This document shows, piece after piece, positions 16,696 to 24,574 of a stretch of DNA of 64,000 nt. The stretch covers positions 2,228,001 to 2,292,000 of the forward strand of contig NZ_CP007202.1 in the NCBI RefSeq assembly GCF_000941055.1, given 5' to 3'. Within the stretch, counting starts at the first letter, position 1; every line of letters starts with the position of its first letter. The position numbers and the translations under genes are program-made. The notes under the pieces were generated by a model. The model was not told the origin of the DNA. It saw only the letters and a list, made by a program, of their open reading frames with translations, and searched no databases. Origin of the DNA: Siansivirga zeaxanthinifaciens CC-SAMT-1 (lineage in GTDB: Bacteria > Bacteroidota > Bacteroidia > Flavobacteriales > Flavobacteriaceae).

Positions 16696-17976
16696 TTATA
16701 AACCTGTTGCTACAGTATTTTTTCCTCTCTCTTTTATTAATTCATTTCTAACGTCTAAACTTCTGTAGGCTTTAATTGGATTTAAAGCACCACCAGCATT
16801 TAATCTTGCTTTTTCCAGAAGCGGTCTTACATCTGTTCTATAAGCGTTTTGTAGAATTTCTTGACACTTTACAACATCGTTTTCTTGTTGTGCTATTTTT
16901 AATTCATTTTGGTCAACTAATAGCGCTTTAGCATAGGCTTCCTGAATAGCCTCTAGAGATTGTATTAAGTCTTCTAAGGGATCTTTTACGTTATGACTTG
17001 CGTCAATCATCCAAGCTAAATCTGGGTTTTGCGGATTGTTTTGCATACCATAAACCAATTCATTAAAAATTAAAAATAGGGCATAAGGTTTAATGCTTCC
17101 AACGGTTAAATCGTCGTCACCATATTTACTATCATTGAAGTGGAAACCACCTAATTTTCCTTTAAGCATTAAAATAGAAACAATTTGCTCTATGTTGCTA
17201 TTTGGTAAATGATGACCTAAATCTACCAATGAGTAAGCTTTATCACCACAAGCATTTGCTAACATAAAAGAAGTACCCCAGTCTTGTATAACTGTACTGT
17301 AAAAATTAGGTTCGTAGGGTTTATACTCTATAAGCATACTCCAGTCGTTTGGCAATCCTTTATAAATTTCTTTTAAACTGTTTTCTGTATTTTGAAGCGC
17401 TGTTTGAAAGTTATTTTGACCTGGAAAACATGAGCCATCTGCTAACCAAACGGTTAAACTTTTGGATCCTAGTTTGTCACCAATATTAATAACATCTAAA
17501 TTATGCTGTATGGCTTGTTGTCTAACTGCTTCACTTGTATTGCTTAAAGAGCCATATTTATAACTTTCTTTCGCATTTTTTTGATCTTGAAAAGTATTTG
17601 AATTTACAGCATCAAATTTAATATTTAGACCACTAGCAATTTCCTTAATAGCTTTATAATCTTCTGGAATATCCCATGGAATATGAAGCGAAACAGCTCC
17701 CGCAGTTTGTGTTAGGCTATGAATTAAACCAACATCTTGAATTTTTTGCTCTAAGTTTGAAGGTTCTCCGTAAAAAGAAAATCTTCCAAATCTTGTACCC
17801 CCAGCACCCAAAGCCCAACTAGGAATGGCTACTTGAAATTCTTGAAGTTTTTTTACGATGTTGTTTACATCAACACCTTTATTGTTTAAGCTGTTTGATA
17901 AAAAATCAAAGTGATCATTGTGAGATTTTAAATCGTTATTATTTACGTTTTGAATGTGATTTTCTTCTATTTTCAT
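16696..17976 (-). CDS. rhaI: L-rhamnose isomerase, RhaI (Pseudomonas/Rhizobium) type
   Basis: TIM-barrel sugar isomerase converting L-rhamnose to L-rhamnulose. The text AIPSWALGAGGTRFGRF, LTVWLADGSCFPGQ, MLIEYKPYEPNFY (metal-binding Glu), SLVDLGHHLPN (Asp, His) and GGFHFNDSKYGDDDLTVG (His, Asp) is characteristic of the Mn-dependent RhaI/P. stutzeri type and differs from E. coli RhaA. I start at the ATG 17974-17976 (MKIEENH), which matches how homologues begin; an upstream in-frame ATG at 18006 would add ten basic residues. A terminator-like hairpin lies between rhaEW and this gene, so it may need read-through or its own promoter. About 427 residues, normal length. Confidence 0.92.
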   Translation of the reverse strand: MKIEENHIQNVNNNDLKSHNDHFDFLSNSLNNKGVDVNNIVKKLQEFQVAIPSWALGAGGTRFGRFSFYGEPSNLEQKIQDVGLIHSLTQTAGAVSLHIPWDIPEDYKAIKEIASGLNIKFDAVNSNTFQDQKNAKESYKYGSLSNTSEAVRQQAIQHNLDVINIGDKLGSKSLTVWLADGSCFPGQNNFQTALQNTENSLKEIYKGLPNDWSMLIEYKPYEPNFYSTVIQDWGTSFMLANACGDKAYSLVDLGHHLPNSNIEQIVSILMLKGKLGGFHFNDSKYGDDDLTVGSIKPYALFLIFNELVYGMQNNPQNPDLAWMIDASHNVKDPLEDLIQSLEAIQEAYAKALLVDQNELKIAQQENDVVKCQEILQNAYRTDVRPLLEKARLNAGGALNPIKAYRSLDVRNELIKERGKNTVATGL

Positions 17977-18060
17977 GTCTTTATGTCTAGGTTTTGTTGG
18001 TGTCAAACTTGACTAAACCATTAAAGTGTGATTTATATTATTTGGTATTGATGTTTTAAA

Positions 18061-18101
18061 AAAAAACTTCCATATATAATTTAATATGCTATGGAAGTTT
18101 T
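18061..18101 (-). terminator. Terminator-like hairpin between rhaEW and rhaI
   Basis: AAAAACTTCCATA (18061-18073) pairs perfectly with TATGGAAGTTTTT (18089-18101) around a 15-base loop, and in the leftward direction it is followed by a run of nine T. It sits inside the same-strand catabolic run, so it probably sets a polar step in expression. Confidence 0.75.
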
Positions 18102-18126
18102 TACAAACTAAAACTAACTTAAAAAT

Positions 18127-20232
18127 TTATCTTACAAATGCATTGGCCATACCACCATCTACATTTATAATATTTCCGGTAGATTTATCTAGGATGCCTA
18201 CTAATGTAAAAACACCATTTGCGATATCTGCAGGAGTAATAATTTCATTTAATAAATTTCTTTTTGCATAAAACGCAGGTAATTCTTCAACAGTAATCCC
18301 ATTAGCTTTAGCACGACCTTCTGCCCAAGCACCTTCCCATATTTTACTACCTACTATAACACCATCTGGATTTACGGTATTAACTCTAATTTTATCTTTT
18401 GCTAATTCGGCAGCTAATAAACGTACCATATGTTGTTGTGCAGCTTTTGCTGTACCGTAAGCAACATTATTAGGGCCTGCAACTAAACCGTTTTTACTTG
18501 CTATAGAAATATAATTTCCGCCAAGGCCTTGTTTACGCATAATAGCTGCAGCTTGTTTAGCTAAGTCAAACTGTCCTTTAACTAAAATGCTTTGTAAAAT
18601 ATTCCAATCTTTATCTGTAGTATCTTCTAAAGCTTTAGAAATTGCTAAGCCTGCACTATGTACAATAATATCAACACCACCAAACTCAATACACGCTGTT
18701 TTGTAAGCTTCAGCAATAGAATCGGTATTTGTTACATCACAAATAGCATAAGCCGAAACATCGCGTTTATATGTGGTGTGTGCTTCTTTTAAACTAGCTT
18801 CATTAATATCTGTTAAAACTACATTAGCTCCTTCTTCAGCTAATTTATCTGCGATTGCTTTACCAATACCACCACCAGCTCCTGTAACAAAAGCTACTTT
18901 ACGAGACAAAGGTTTTTCTTTAGGCATTCTAGAAAGTTTAGCTTCTTCTAGTAACCAATATTCAATATCGAAAGCCTCTTGTCTTGGTAAAGACGTGTAC
19001 TCTGTAATCGCTTCTGCACCACGCATTACATTAATGGCATTTATATAAAATTCACTAGCAACACGAGTTGTTTGTTTGTCTTTAGAGAAACTAAACATAC
19101 CAACACCTGGGTAAATAATAATAACCGGGTTAGGATCACGCATTGCAGGACTATTATGTTTTTTACAAGTGTTATAATAATCGGCGTATTCTTTTCTGTA
19201 TTTTGCAAAAGCTGGCTCTAATTTAGCAAGTACAGCCTGTGTGTCTTCAAGATCTTCATTCTTGTCAAGTGTTAAAACTAGAGGTTGAATTTTAGTTCTC
19301 AAGAAATGGTCTGGACAAGAAGTTCCAAGTGGAGCTAAACGTTCTAAATCATGACTGTTTATAAATTCTAAAACCACATCGCTGTCTGAGAAATGACCAA
19401 TCATTCCTTTTTCAGAAGAACATAAGCCTCTTAATAGTGGCATTAATTGGGCTGCTTTTTCTAAACGCTCTTCTTTTGGAAGGCTTTCAATTTTTTGTCC
19501 ACCAAAAACAGATCCTTTTTCTTTAATTTTATTCTCGATATATTCAGAAGCCATTTCAATAACTTCTAAACTATTCATATAACACTCATAAGATGTATCG
19601 CCCCAAGTAAATAAACCATGACTTCCTAAAACAATACCTCTAATACCAGGATTATCTGCCAAACATTTTTCTAATTGTAATCCTAAATCGAAACCAGGAC
19701 GTTGCCAAGGCACCCAGCCCATAGTATCGCCCCAAATTTCTTTAGTAACTTTCTCACTATCTTTTGCTGCAGCAACAGCAATTAAAGCATCTGGATGTAA
19801 GTGGTCAATATGTGCAAATGGCAGTAAACCATGTAAAGGCGTATCGATAGAAGGCGCTTTACTGTCAAGGTCATATATACAATGATTAAAAAGACCAACC
19901 ATACGGTCTTCATCTTCTAAACCACCATAAACATTTTTTAATTCACGTAATCTACCAGTGTAAAGACCAGCAATACCAGAGCGTGTTAATGTTCCTATGT
20001 CTCCACCAGAACCTTTAACCCACATTACTTCTACTTCTTCATTAGTTAAGGGGTCTTTTTCAATGGTTTTACAGCTGGTATTTCCACCACCATAGTTTGT
20101 AATTCTTAAATCTGCACCTAATATATTAGAACGGTATAAAAATAACGCAACCTGATCATCTTTTAAGGCTGCTGCTTTATCATTATCCCATAGATAATCT
20201 ACATATTTGAAATTTTTTGTGAGTGTACTCAT
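18127..20232 (-). CDS. rhaEW: Bifunctional rhamnulose-1-phosphate aldolase / lactaldehyde dehydrogenase
   Basis: A 701-residue fusion. The N-terminal 430 residues are a class II aldolase (RhaE) that splits rhamnulose-1-phosphate into DHAP and L-lactaldehyde: NYGGGNTSCK phosphate loop, metal ligands in FAHIDHLHPDALIA and third His in VLGSHGLFTWGD. The C-terminal 260 residues are a short-chain dehydrogenase (RhaW) that oxidises lactaldehyde to L-lactate: AFVTGAGGGIGKAIAD nucleotide loop, catalytic Ser in NYISIASKNG and YGTAK (Tyr, Lys). The domain order and length match the known RhaEW/YuxG type. It is the first leftward gene, 60 bases from one of the two inverted operator sites, and its product feeds LutABC encoded on the opposite arm. 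Confidence 0.95.
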   Translation of the reverse strand: MSTLTKNFKYVDYLWDNDKAAALKDDQVALFLYRSNILGADLRITNYGGGNTSCKTIEKDPLTNEEVEVMWVKGSGGDIGTLTRSGIAGLYTGRLRELKNVYGGLEDEDRMVGLFNHCIYDLDSKAPSIDTPLHGLLPFAHIDHLHPDALIAVAAAKDSEKVTKEIWGDTMGWVPWQRPGFDLGLQLEKCLADNPGIRGIVLGSHGLFTWGDTSYECYMNSLEVIEMASEYIENKIKEKGSVFGGQKIESLPKEERLEKAAQLMPLLRGLCSSEKGMIGHFSDSDVVLEFINSHDLERLAPLGTSCPDHFLRTKIQPLVLTLDKNEDLEDTQAVLAKLEPAFAKYRKEYADYYNTCKKHNSPAMRDPNPVIIIYPGVGMFSFSKDKQTTRVASEFYINAINVMRGAEAITEYTSLPRQEAFDIEYWLLEEAKLSRMPKEKPLSRKVAFVTGAGGGIGKAIADKLAEEGANVVLTDINEASLKEAHTTYKRDVSAYAICDVTNTDSIAEAYKTACIEFGGVDIIVHSAGLAISKALEDTTDKDWNILQSILVKGQFDLAKQAAAIMRKQGLGGNYISIASKNGLVAGPNNVAYGTAKAAQQHMVRLLAAELAKDKIRVNTVNPDGVIVGSKIWEGAWAEGRAKANGITVEELPAFYAKRNLLNEIITPADIANGVFTLVGILDKSTGNIINVDGGMANAFVR

Positions 20233-20292
20233 GATAAGTTTTAATAAATTAATAGACTAAGCGAAAATATGTCAAGATTGAAAAGTTTCTAT

Positions 20293-20307
20293 CCTGTACT
20301 GTACTGT
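20293..20307. promoter_or_regulatory. Putative operator, left copy of a 15-bp inverted pair
   Basis: CCTGTACTGTACTGT is the exact reverse complement of 20396-20410. It lies 61 bases upstream of rhaEW, where it would overlap the -33 region. It is made of three tandem CTGTA/CTGT pentamers with two GTAC cores. GntR-type AraR of B. subtilis also recognises a GTAC-rich site, so a GntR-like sugar repressor is one possibility; no regulator gene lies in the window. Confidence 0.65.
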
Positions 20308-20395
20308 TATTTTGAAATAATTGAAATTATTAAGGAAAAACTTGTAATATACTTTAATTTTACTAAAGTTAAATTTTTAAATTAAATTATTTATT

Positions 20396-20410
20396 ACAGT
20401 ACAGTACAGG
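20396..20410. promoter_or_regulatory. Putative operator, right copy of a 15-bp inverted pair
   Basis: ACAGTACAGTACAGG, the exact reverse complement of the left copy; flanks also agree (CTAyCC on the outer side, TwAT on the inner side). Centre-to-centre distance is 103 bases, close to ten helical turns. It lies 24 bases before the rightward -7 element at 20434. Confidence 0.65.
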
Positions 20411-20433
20411 GTAGTATTTGTAATCATTATAAC

Positions 20434-20441
20434 TAAATTTG
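20434..20441 (+). promoter_or_regulatory. -7 element for the rightward lut/kdu arm
   Basis: TAAATTTG matches TAnnTTTG exactly. The right operator copy would cover the region where its -33 element should be. A leader of about 350 bases would precede lutA. Confidence 0.45.
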
Positions 20442-20473
20442 TTACTTTTAATTAAAGCTAGTATTTAAATTAA

Positions 20474-20633
20474 ATATATCTATTGGGTTTTGATGCAAAA
20501 ATCACAAGGGTTATATTAGGTGGTGGTGTTCATACAGCAAGTATGGTAGGCTATCTTTTACAGATTAGCTCCACCAAATTATACTAGAATACAAAAAATG
20601 AAATGGTTAAAAGAACATTTAAGCCTCGAATAA
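20474..20633 (+). pseudogene. Possible decayed coding fragment, family not recognised
   Basis: Within the 570-base gap between rhaEW and lutA two open stretches look protein-like but are in different frames. The first (20474-20587) reads through FDAKITRVILGGGVHTASMV and stops; the second (ending at a TAA at 20631-20633) reads APPNYTRIQKMKWLKEHLSL. A single frameshift near 20565-20575 would join them into the C-terminal end of one protein. Neither has a plausible start codon. I do not recognise the family. It could be a remnant of a transporter or enzyme gene once in the locus, or chance. Confidence 0.3.
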
Positions 20634-20652
20634 TAAAAAAATACATTTACCA

Positions 20653-20769
20653 ATGAGTTCAAATCACAAACACCAAATGTTACACGATTTAGAACCAAAT
20701 ACACCCCATTCAAGTTATAGAGCTATTGCTTGTTTACGCGGTTTTACAGAATTACGTGGTTTACGTTAG
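20653..20769 (+). CDS. Possible 38-residue small protein upstream of lutA
   Basis: An ATG at 20653 opens a 38-codon frame ending with TAG at 20767-20769, 33 bases before lutA. Codon choice (TTA, GAA, AAT, GGT, CGT) is like that of the real genes around it and unlike the AT-rich non-coding DNA on both sides. The end of the product carries a small internal repeat, LRGFTELRGLR. No signal peptide or membrane segment is seen and the family is not recognised. It may be a true small protein, a leader peptide, or the intact tail of a decayed gene; the fragment just upstream favours decay. Confidence 0.35.
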   Translation: MSSNHKHQMLHDLEPNTPHSSYRAIACLRGFTELRGLR

Positions 20770-20802
20770 AAGTTTCAATAAGAATTTAAAAACAAAACAA
20801 AA

Positions 20803-21540
20803 ATGAAAGTCGGTTTATTTATACCATGTTATATTAATCAATTGTATCCTCAAGTTGGTATTGCAACTTTAGAAGTTTTAGAGAAATTAGGTGTCGAAGT
20901 CGATTACCCAATGGGTCAAACTTGTTGTGGCCAGCCGTTAGGAAATTCAGGTTACGAATCAGATTCTATAGGTGCCTGCCAGTTGTTTGTTAAAAATTTT
21001 AAAAATTACGATTATATCGTTGGCCCCTCTGGAAGTTGTGTATATCATGTTAAAAAACATTTTGATATTTTAGAACAAACAGATGATGTAAAACGGGTTC
21101 GAAAAAACACTTACGAGCTTTGTCAGTTTATACACGATGTTTTAGGAATAACCGATTTAGGAGCTTCTTTTCCATATAAAGTTGGTATACATAAAAGTTG
21201 CCATGGTTTGAGGGGTTTACGTTTGGGGTCTTGTTCCGAGCGAATGGATGCACCTTATTCTACAGAAGAAAATTTACTTAAAAAAGTAAAAGGTTTAGAA
21301 CTAAAAACATTAAATAGAGCAGATGAATGTTGCGGCTTTGGCGGAACGTTTTCTGTTTTTGAAGAAGCTATTTCTGTAAAGATGGGAAAAGATAGAGTTC
21401 AAGATCATATTGATAGTGAAGTTGAGGTGATAACAGGAGCAGATCATTCCTGTTTAATGCATTTAGAAGGTTTAATTAATAGAAATAAGCAGCCGTTAAA
21501 GGTGATGCACATAGCAGAAATTTTAAATAGTACTTTATAA
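20803..21540 (+). CDS. lutA: L-lactate utilisation protein LutA (YkgE-like, CCG domains)
   Basis: Iron-sulfur subunit of the three-part L-lactate dehydrogenase LutABC that oxidises L-lactate to pyruvate. Its 245 residues contain two cysteine-rich CCG motifs: GQTCCGQPLGNSG (about residue 40) and ADECCGFGGTFSV (about 180), plus IHKSCHGLRGL. This is the complete domain set of LutA/YkgE, which ligate a non-cubane or [4Fe-4S] cluster like heterodisulfide reductase HdrB. The start ATG at 20803 gives MKVGLFIPCYINQLYP, the standard N-terminus. It is 2 bases from lutB. Its place opposite rhaEW fits a role in burning lactate made from lactaldehyde. Confidence 0.95.
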   Translation: MKVGLFIPCYINQLYPQVGIATLEVLEKLGVEVDYPMGQTCCGQPLGNSGYESDSIGACQLFVKNFKNYDYIVGPSGSCVYHVKKHFDILEQTDDVKRVRKNTYELCQFIHDVLGITDLGASFPYKVGIHKSCHGLRGLRLGSCSERMDAPYSTEENLLKKVKGLELKTLNRADECCGFGGTFSVFEEAISVKMGKDRVQDHIDSEVEVITGADHSCLMHLEGLINRNKQPLKVMHIAEILNSTL

Positions 21541-21542
21541 TT

Positions 21543-22910
21543 ATGGCACACGCACAAGAAGCAACAACTTTTAATGAAAATGAGTCGAAGGTTAATTGGC
21601 ATGACAAGGCCCTGTGGTTTGTTAGGCAAAAACGCGATAAAGCGGCTTTTAATGTAAAAGGTTGGGAAACATTAAGAGACTTGGCATCGGCAATTAAAGC
21701 CAATGTAATGTCTAATTTAGATATTTATCTTGAAGAATTTGAAGCTAATGCCATAAAGAATGGTGTTACAGTTCACTGGGCTAAAGACGCCGAAGAGCAT
21801 AATAAAATAGTACACGGTATTCTACAAAAAACCAACGTTAAGAAGATTGTTAAGAGTAAATCAATGCTTACCGAAGAATGTCATTTAAACCCATATTTAG
21901 AGGCTAATGGTATTGAGGTAATTGATACCGATTTGGGCGAACGTATCGTACAATTGGCAGAAGAACCGCCAAGCCACATTGTTTTACCTGCAATTCATAA
22001 AACAAAAGAAGAAGTTGATGAATTATTTCAAGAACATTTAGGTACCAAACCTTGTAATGGTGATCCGCAGTACTTGACCGATGAAGCCAGAAAACATTTG
22101 CGTAATAAGTTTTTAAAAGCCGATGCTGCAGTAACAGGCGTTAATTTTGCTATTGCAGAGACAGGTGGTATTGTAGTTTGTACTAACGAAGGTAATGCCG
22201 ATATGGGAGCGCATCTTGCTAAAGTGCATATTGCTTGTATGGGAATGGAGAAATTAATACCACAAGAAAAGCATTTGGGCGTATTTCTAAGATTGTTAGC
22301 AAGAAGTGCTACAGGACAACCTATAACTACGTATTCTTCGCATTTTAACAAGCCAGCTCCAGGGACAGAAATGCATATTGTTATTGTTGATAACGGTAGA
22401 ACTGAGCAATTAAGTCGAGAAGATTTTAGAGCCTCTTTGCATTGTATACGCTGTGGTGCTTGTATGAATACATGTCCTATTTACAGACGAAGTGGTGGCC
22501 ATAGTTATAATGCTACTATTCCAGGGCCTATTGGTTCTATCTTATCTCCAGGAAAAGATTTAACCAAACATAGCGATTTACCTTTTGCATCAACACTTTG
22601 CGGTTCTTGTAGCGATGTTTGTCCTGTTAAAATTAATATCCACGAACAGTTATACAAATGGCGCCAAATAATCACAAAAGACGTGCCTCAACCTATAGTT
22701 AAAAAATCTGTTTTAAAAGTTACAGGAAATGTTTTAGCAAATTCTAAAATGTATGATTTTGTCGGAAAGTCGTCACGTTTTATGCTTAAGCATACCCCAC
22801 GATTTTTAGTTTATTCTAAATTAAATACCTGGGGAAAAGAAAGAGAATTACCTGAAGTTAAAAATGGTAATTTCGATGAATGGTATAAAAAAAGAAAGAA
22901 AAATGAGTAG
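21543..22910 (+). CDS. lutB: L-lactate utilisation iron-sulfur protein LutB (YkgF-like)
   Basis: Second subunit of the lactate-oxidising complex. The 455-residue protein has an N-terminal LUD-type domain (WFVRQKRDKAAFNV, TGVNFAIAETGGIVVCTNEG) and a C-terminal ferredoxin-like part with two four-cysteine groups, CIRCGACMNTCP (about residue 303) and CGSCSDVCPVKI (about 353), for two [4Fe-4S] clusters. Length and order are those of LutB. Its stop (22908-22910) overlaps the likely lutC start at 22903 by eight bases, so translation is coupled. No signal peptide; cytoplasmic and probably membrane-associated through the quinone-linked electron route known for the family. Confidence 0.95.
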   Translation: MAHAQEATTFNENESKVNWHDKALWFVRQKRDKAAFNVKGWETLRDLASAIKANVMSNLDIYLEEFEANAIKNGVTVHWAKDAEEHNKIVHGILQKTNVKKIVKSKSMLTEECHLNPYLEANGIEVIDTDLGERIVQLAEEPPSHIVLPAIHKTKEEVDELFQEHLGTKPCNGDPQYLTDEARKHLRNKFLKADAAVTGVNFAIAETGGIVVCTNEGNADMGAHLAKVHIACMGMEKLIPQEKHLGVFLRLLARSATGQPITTYSSHFNKPAPGTEMHIVIVDNGRTEQLSREDFRASLHCIRCGACMNTCPIYRRSGGHSYNATIPGPIGSILSPGKDLTKHSDLPFASTLCGSCSDVCPVKINIHEQLYKWRQIITKDVPQPIVKKSVLKVTGNVLANSKMYDFVGKSSRFMLKHTPRFLVYSKLNTWGKERELPEVKNGNFDEWYKKRKKNE

Positions 22911-23484
22911 AGAATCTATTTTAAATGCTGTTAGAAAGAACAAACCAGAGGCTTTGCCTTTACCTGAAATTGATTTGAATGTTTTTGCTGAAGACAAAGA
23001 TCTTGTAAAAACGTTTATTGAAAATGTTCAATTTGTAGGAGGCCGTGCTATTGTGTTGGAAAGTACAGATACCATTGATGCTAAAATAAAGGAGTTTTAT
23101 CCTCATGCTTCAAAAATAGTGTCTTGTACTACCGAGTCCTCATTGGGTAATATTTCAATTTCTGCAGCAACAGAACCTCATGGTCTAGAATCTATTGATT
23201 TGGCCATTGTAAAAGGCGATTTGGCAGTCTCTGAAAATGGTGCCGTATGGATTGAAGAAAATGATTTCACGATTCGAGTTTTGCCTTTTATTACAAATGA
23301 TTTAGTTTTAATTGTTAATAAAGAAGACATTCATCTGCATTTACATGATGCATACGAAACTATTTCAAAACGAGATCGTACTTTTGGATTATTTCTTTCT
23401 GGGCCTTCAAAAACCGCAGATATTGAGCAGTGTTTGGTAATTGGAGCACAAGGAGCTATTAGTTTAACCGTTTTAATTTTGTAA
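22903..23484 (+). CDS. lutC: L-lactate utilisation protein LutC (YkgG-like LUD domain)
   Basis: Third subunit of LutABC. From the ATG at 22903 the product is 193 residues, MSRESILNAVRKNKP onwards, the usual LutC N-terminus; an in-frame ATG at 22864 lies well inside lutB and would add 13 unlikely residues. The LUD domain signature AIVKGDLAVSENGAVWIEE-like text (residues about 100-118) and the late FGLFLSGPSKTADIEQCLVIGAQG (here read as two adjacent pieces) are typical: SGPSKTADIE contacts the substrate or cofactor. The ATGAGTAG overlap with lutB shows tight coupling. kduI follows after 55 bases without a visible terminator, so the arm probably continues. Confidence 0.94.
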   Translation: MSRESILNAVRKNKPEALPLPEIDLNVFAEDKDLVKTFIENVQFVGGRAIVLESTDTIDAKIKEFYPHASKIVSCTTESSLGNISISAATEPHGLESIDLAIVKGDLAVSENGAVWIEENDFTIRVLPFITNDLVLIVNKEDIHLHLHDAYETISKRDRTFGLFLSGPSKTADIEQCLVIGAQGAISLTVLIL

Positions 23485-23539
23485 ATTGTAGTTTGTTTAG
23501 TTAATCAGAATAATTATTAAAAATTAAATAATAAAAATT

Positions 23540-24382
23540 ATGTCAATTAGTTATGAATCACGTTATGCTTCAAGTCCACAAGGTGTAAAAAGTTATGACA
23601 CAACACAATTAAGAAACGAGTTTTTAATTGAAAACCTTTTCGAATCTGATAAAATAAACCTAGTGTACTCGCACTACGACCGTTTCATTTCAGGTGGTGT
23701 TTTACCCATTAATAAAGCACTAACTTTAGAAACTATCGATCCGCTTAAAGCACCATACTTTTTAGAAAGACGTGAGTTAGGAATAATAAATGTCGGACAA
23801 AGTGGTACAGTAACAGTCGATGGTACAGCATACAATTTAGAACACAAAGAAGCTTTATACGTTGGTCAAGGAAATAAAGACGTTGTTTTTTCAAGCAAGT
23901 CTAGTAGTGAGCCAGCTATGTTTTATATCAATTCAACACCAGCTCATAAATCGTATCCAACTAAAAAAATTGGAACTGATGATGTTGAGGTTATTGAATT
24001 AGGATCGCCAGAAACAGCTAACGCTCGTACATTAAGAAAATACATTGTAAACAGTGTGGTAGATGTTTGTCAATTACAAATGGGAATGACATCTATTAAA
24101 CCAGGAAGCAGCTGGAATACGATGCCTGCGCACGTTCATGACCGAAGAATGGAAGTGTATTTCTATTTCGAAATACCAGAAGGACAATCTGTTTGTCATT
24201 TCATGGGCGAACCTCAAGAAACCAGACATATATGGATGCAAAATAATCAAGCAGTTATCTCTCCACCATGGTCTATCCATTCTGGTTCTGGTACTAGTAA
24301 TTACTCGTTTATTTGGGGTATGGCAGGAGAAAATTTAGATTATGGCGATATGGATGTTTGTAAAATTCCAGATTTACGATAG
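23540..24382 (+). CDS. kduI: 5-dehydro-4-deoxy-D-glucuronate isomerase
   Basis: Cupin-fold isomerase converting the 4-deoxy-5-keto-uronate released from unsaturated oligouronides into 3-deoxy-D-glycero-2,5-hexodiulosonate. The 280-residue length is exact for KduI. Metal ligands are visible in MPAHVHDRRMEVYFYF (His, His, Glu of HxHxxRxxE) and PPWSIHSGSGTSNY (final His), with FIWGMAGENLDYGDMD at the C-terminus. No kduD, lyase or unsaturated glucuronyl hydrolase is beside it. Its presence in a rhamnose/lactate locus suggests that the organism degrades a rhamnose- and uronate-containing polymer such as ulvan or rhamnogalacturonan. A terminator follows at once. Confidence 0.96.
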   Translation: MSISYESRYASSPQGVKSYDTTQLRNEFLIENLFESDKINLVYSHYDRFISGGVLPINKALTLETIDPLKAPYFLERRELGIINVGQSGTVTVDGTAYNLEHKEALYVGQGNKDVVFSSKSSSEPAMFYINSTPAHKSYPTKKIGTDDVEVIELGSPETANARTLRKYIVNSVVDVCQLQMGMTSIKPGSSWNTMPAHVHDRRMEVYFYFEIPEGQSVCHFMGEPQETRHIWMQNNQAVISPPWSIHSGSGTSNYSFIWGMAGENLDYGDMDVCKIPDLR

Positions 24383-24404
24383 TCTTACTAAATAAAATTT
24401 TATT

Positions 24405-24438
24405 AAGCCTTAAAGCCATTTTGCTTTGAGGCTTTTTT
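24405..24438 (+). terminator. Terminator after kduI
   Basis: AAGCCTTAAAGC pairs with GCTTTGAGGCTT (one G.T wobble) around a short loop and is followed by six T. Confidence 0.87.
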
Positions 24439-24574
24439 GTTAAATTTTAAACGAATTCTTGTAGAAATAATAAGTTATACATTTTTAGTTGTTAAATTCT
24501 TAAATTGAAATTTAACTACAAATAGAAATAAAATTAGCATATTAAAATATAGCAGCTTTTAAAAAATAGTAACA

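Noticed and set aside
12501..20232. Island considered as recently transferred DNA
   Set aside because: Codon use and base composition look the same as in the flanking housekeeping genes, and no integrase, tRNA or direct repeats border it.
20293..20307. CTGTA repeats considered as a microsatellite
   Set aside because: The second copy is an exact reverse complement beside the opposite promoter, which simple repeat slippage would not produce.
22028..22351. 107-codon minus-strand frame inside lutB
   Set aside because: Antisense to the conserved LUD/ferredoxin protein; no family features.
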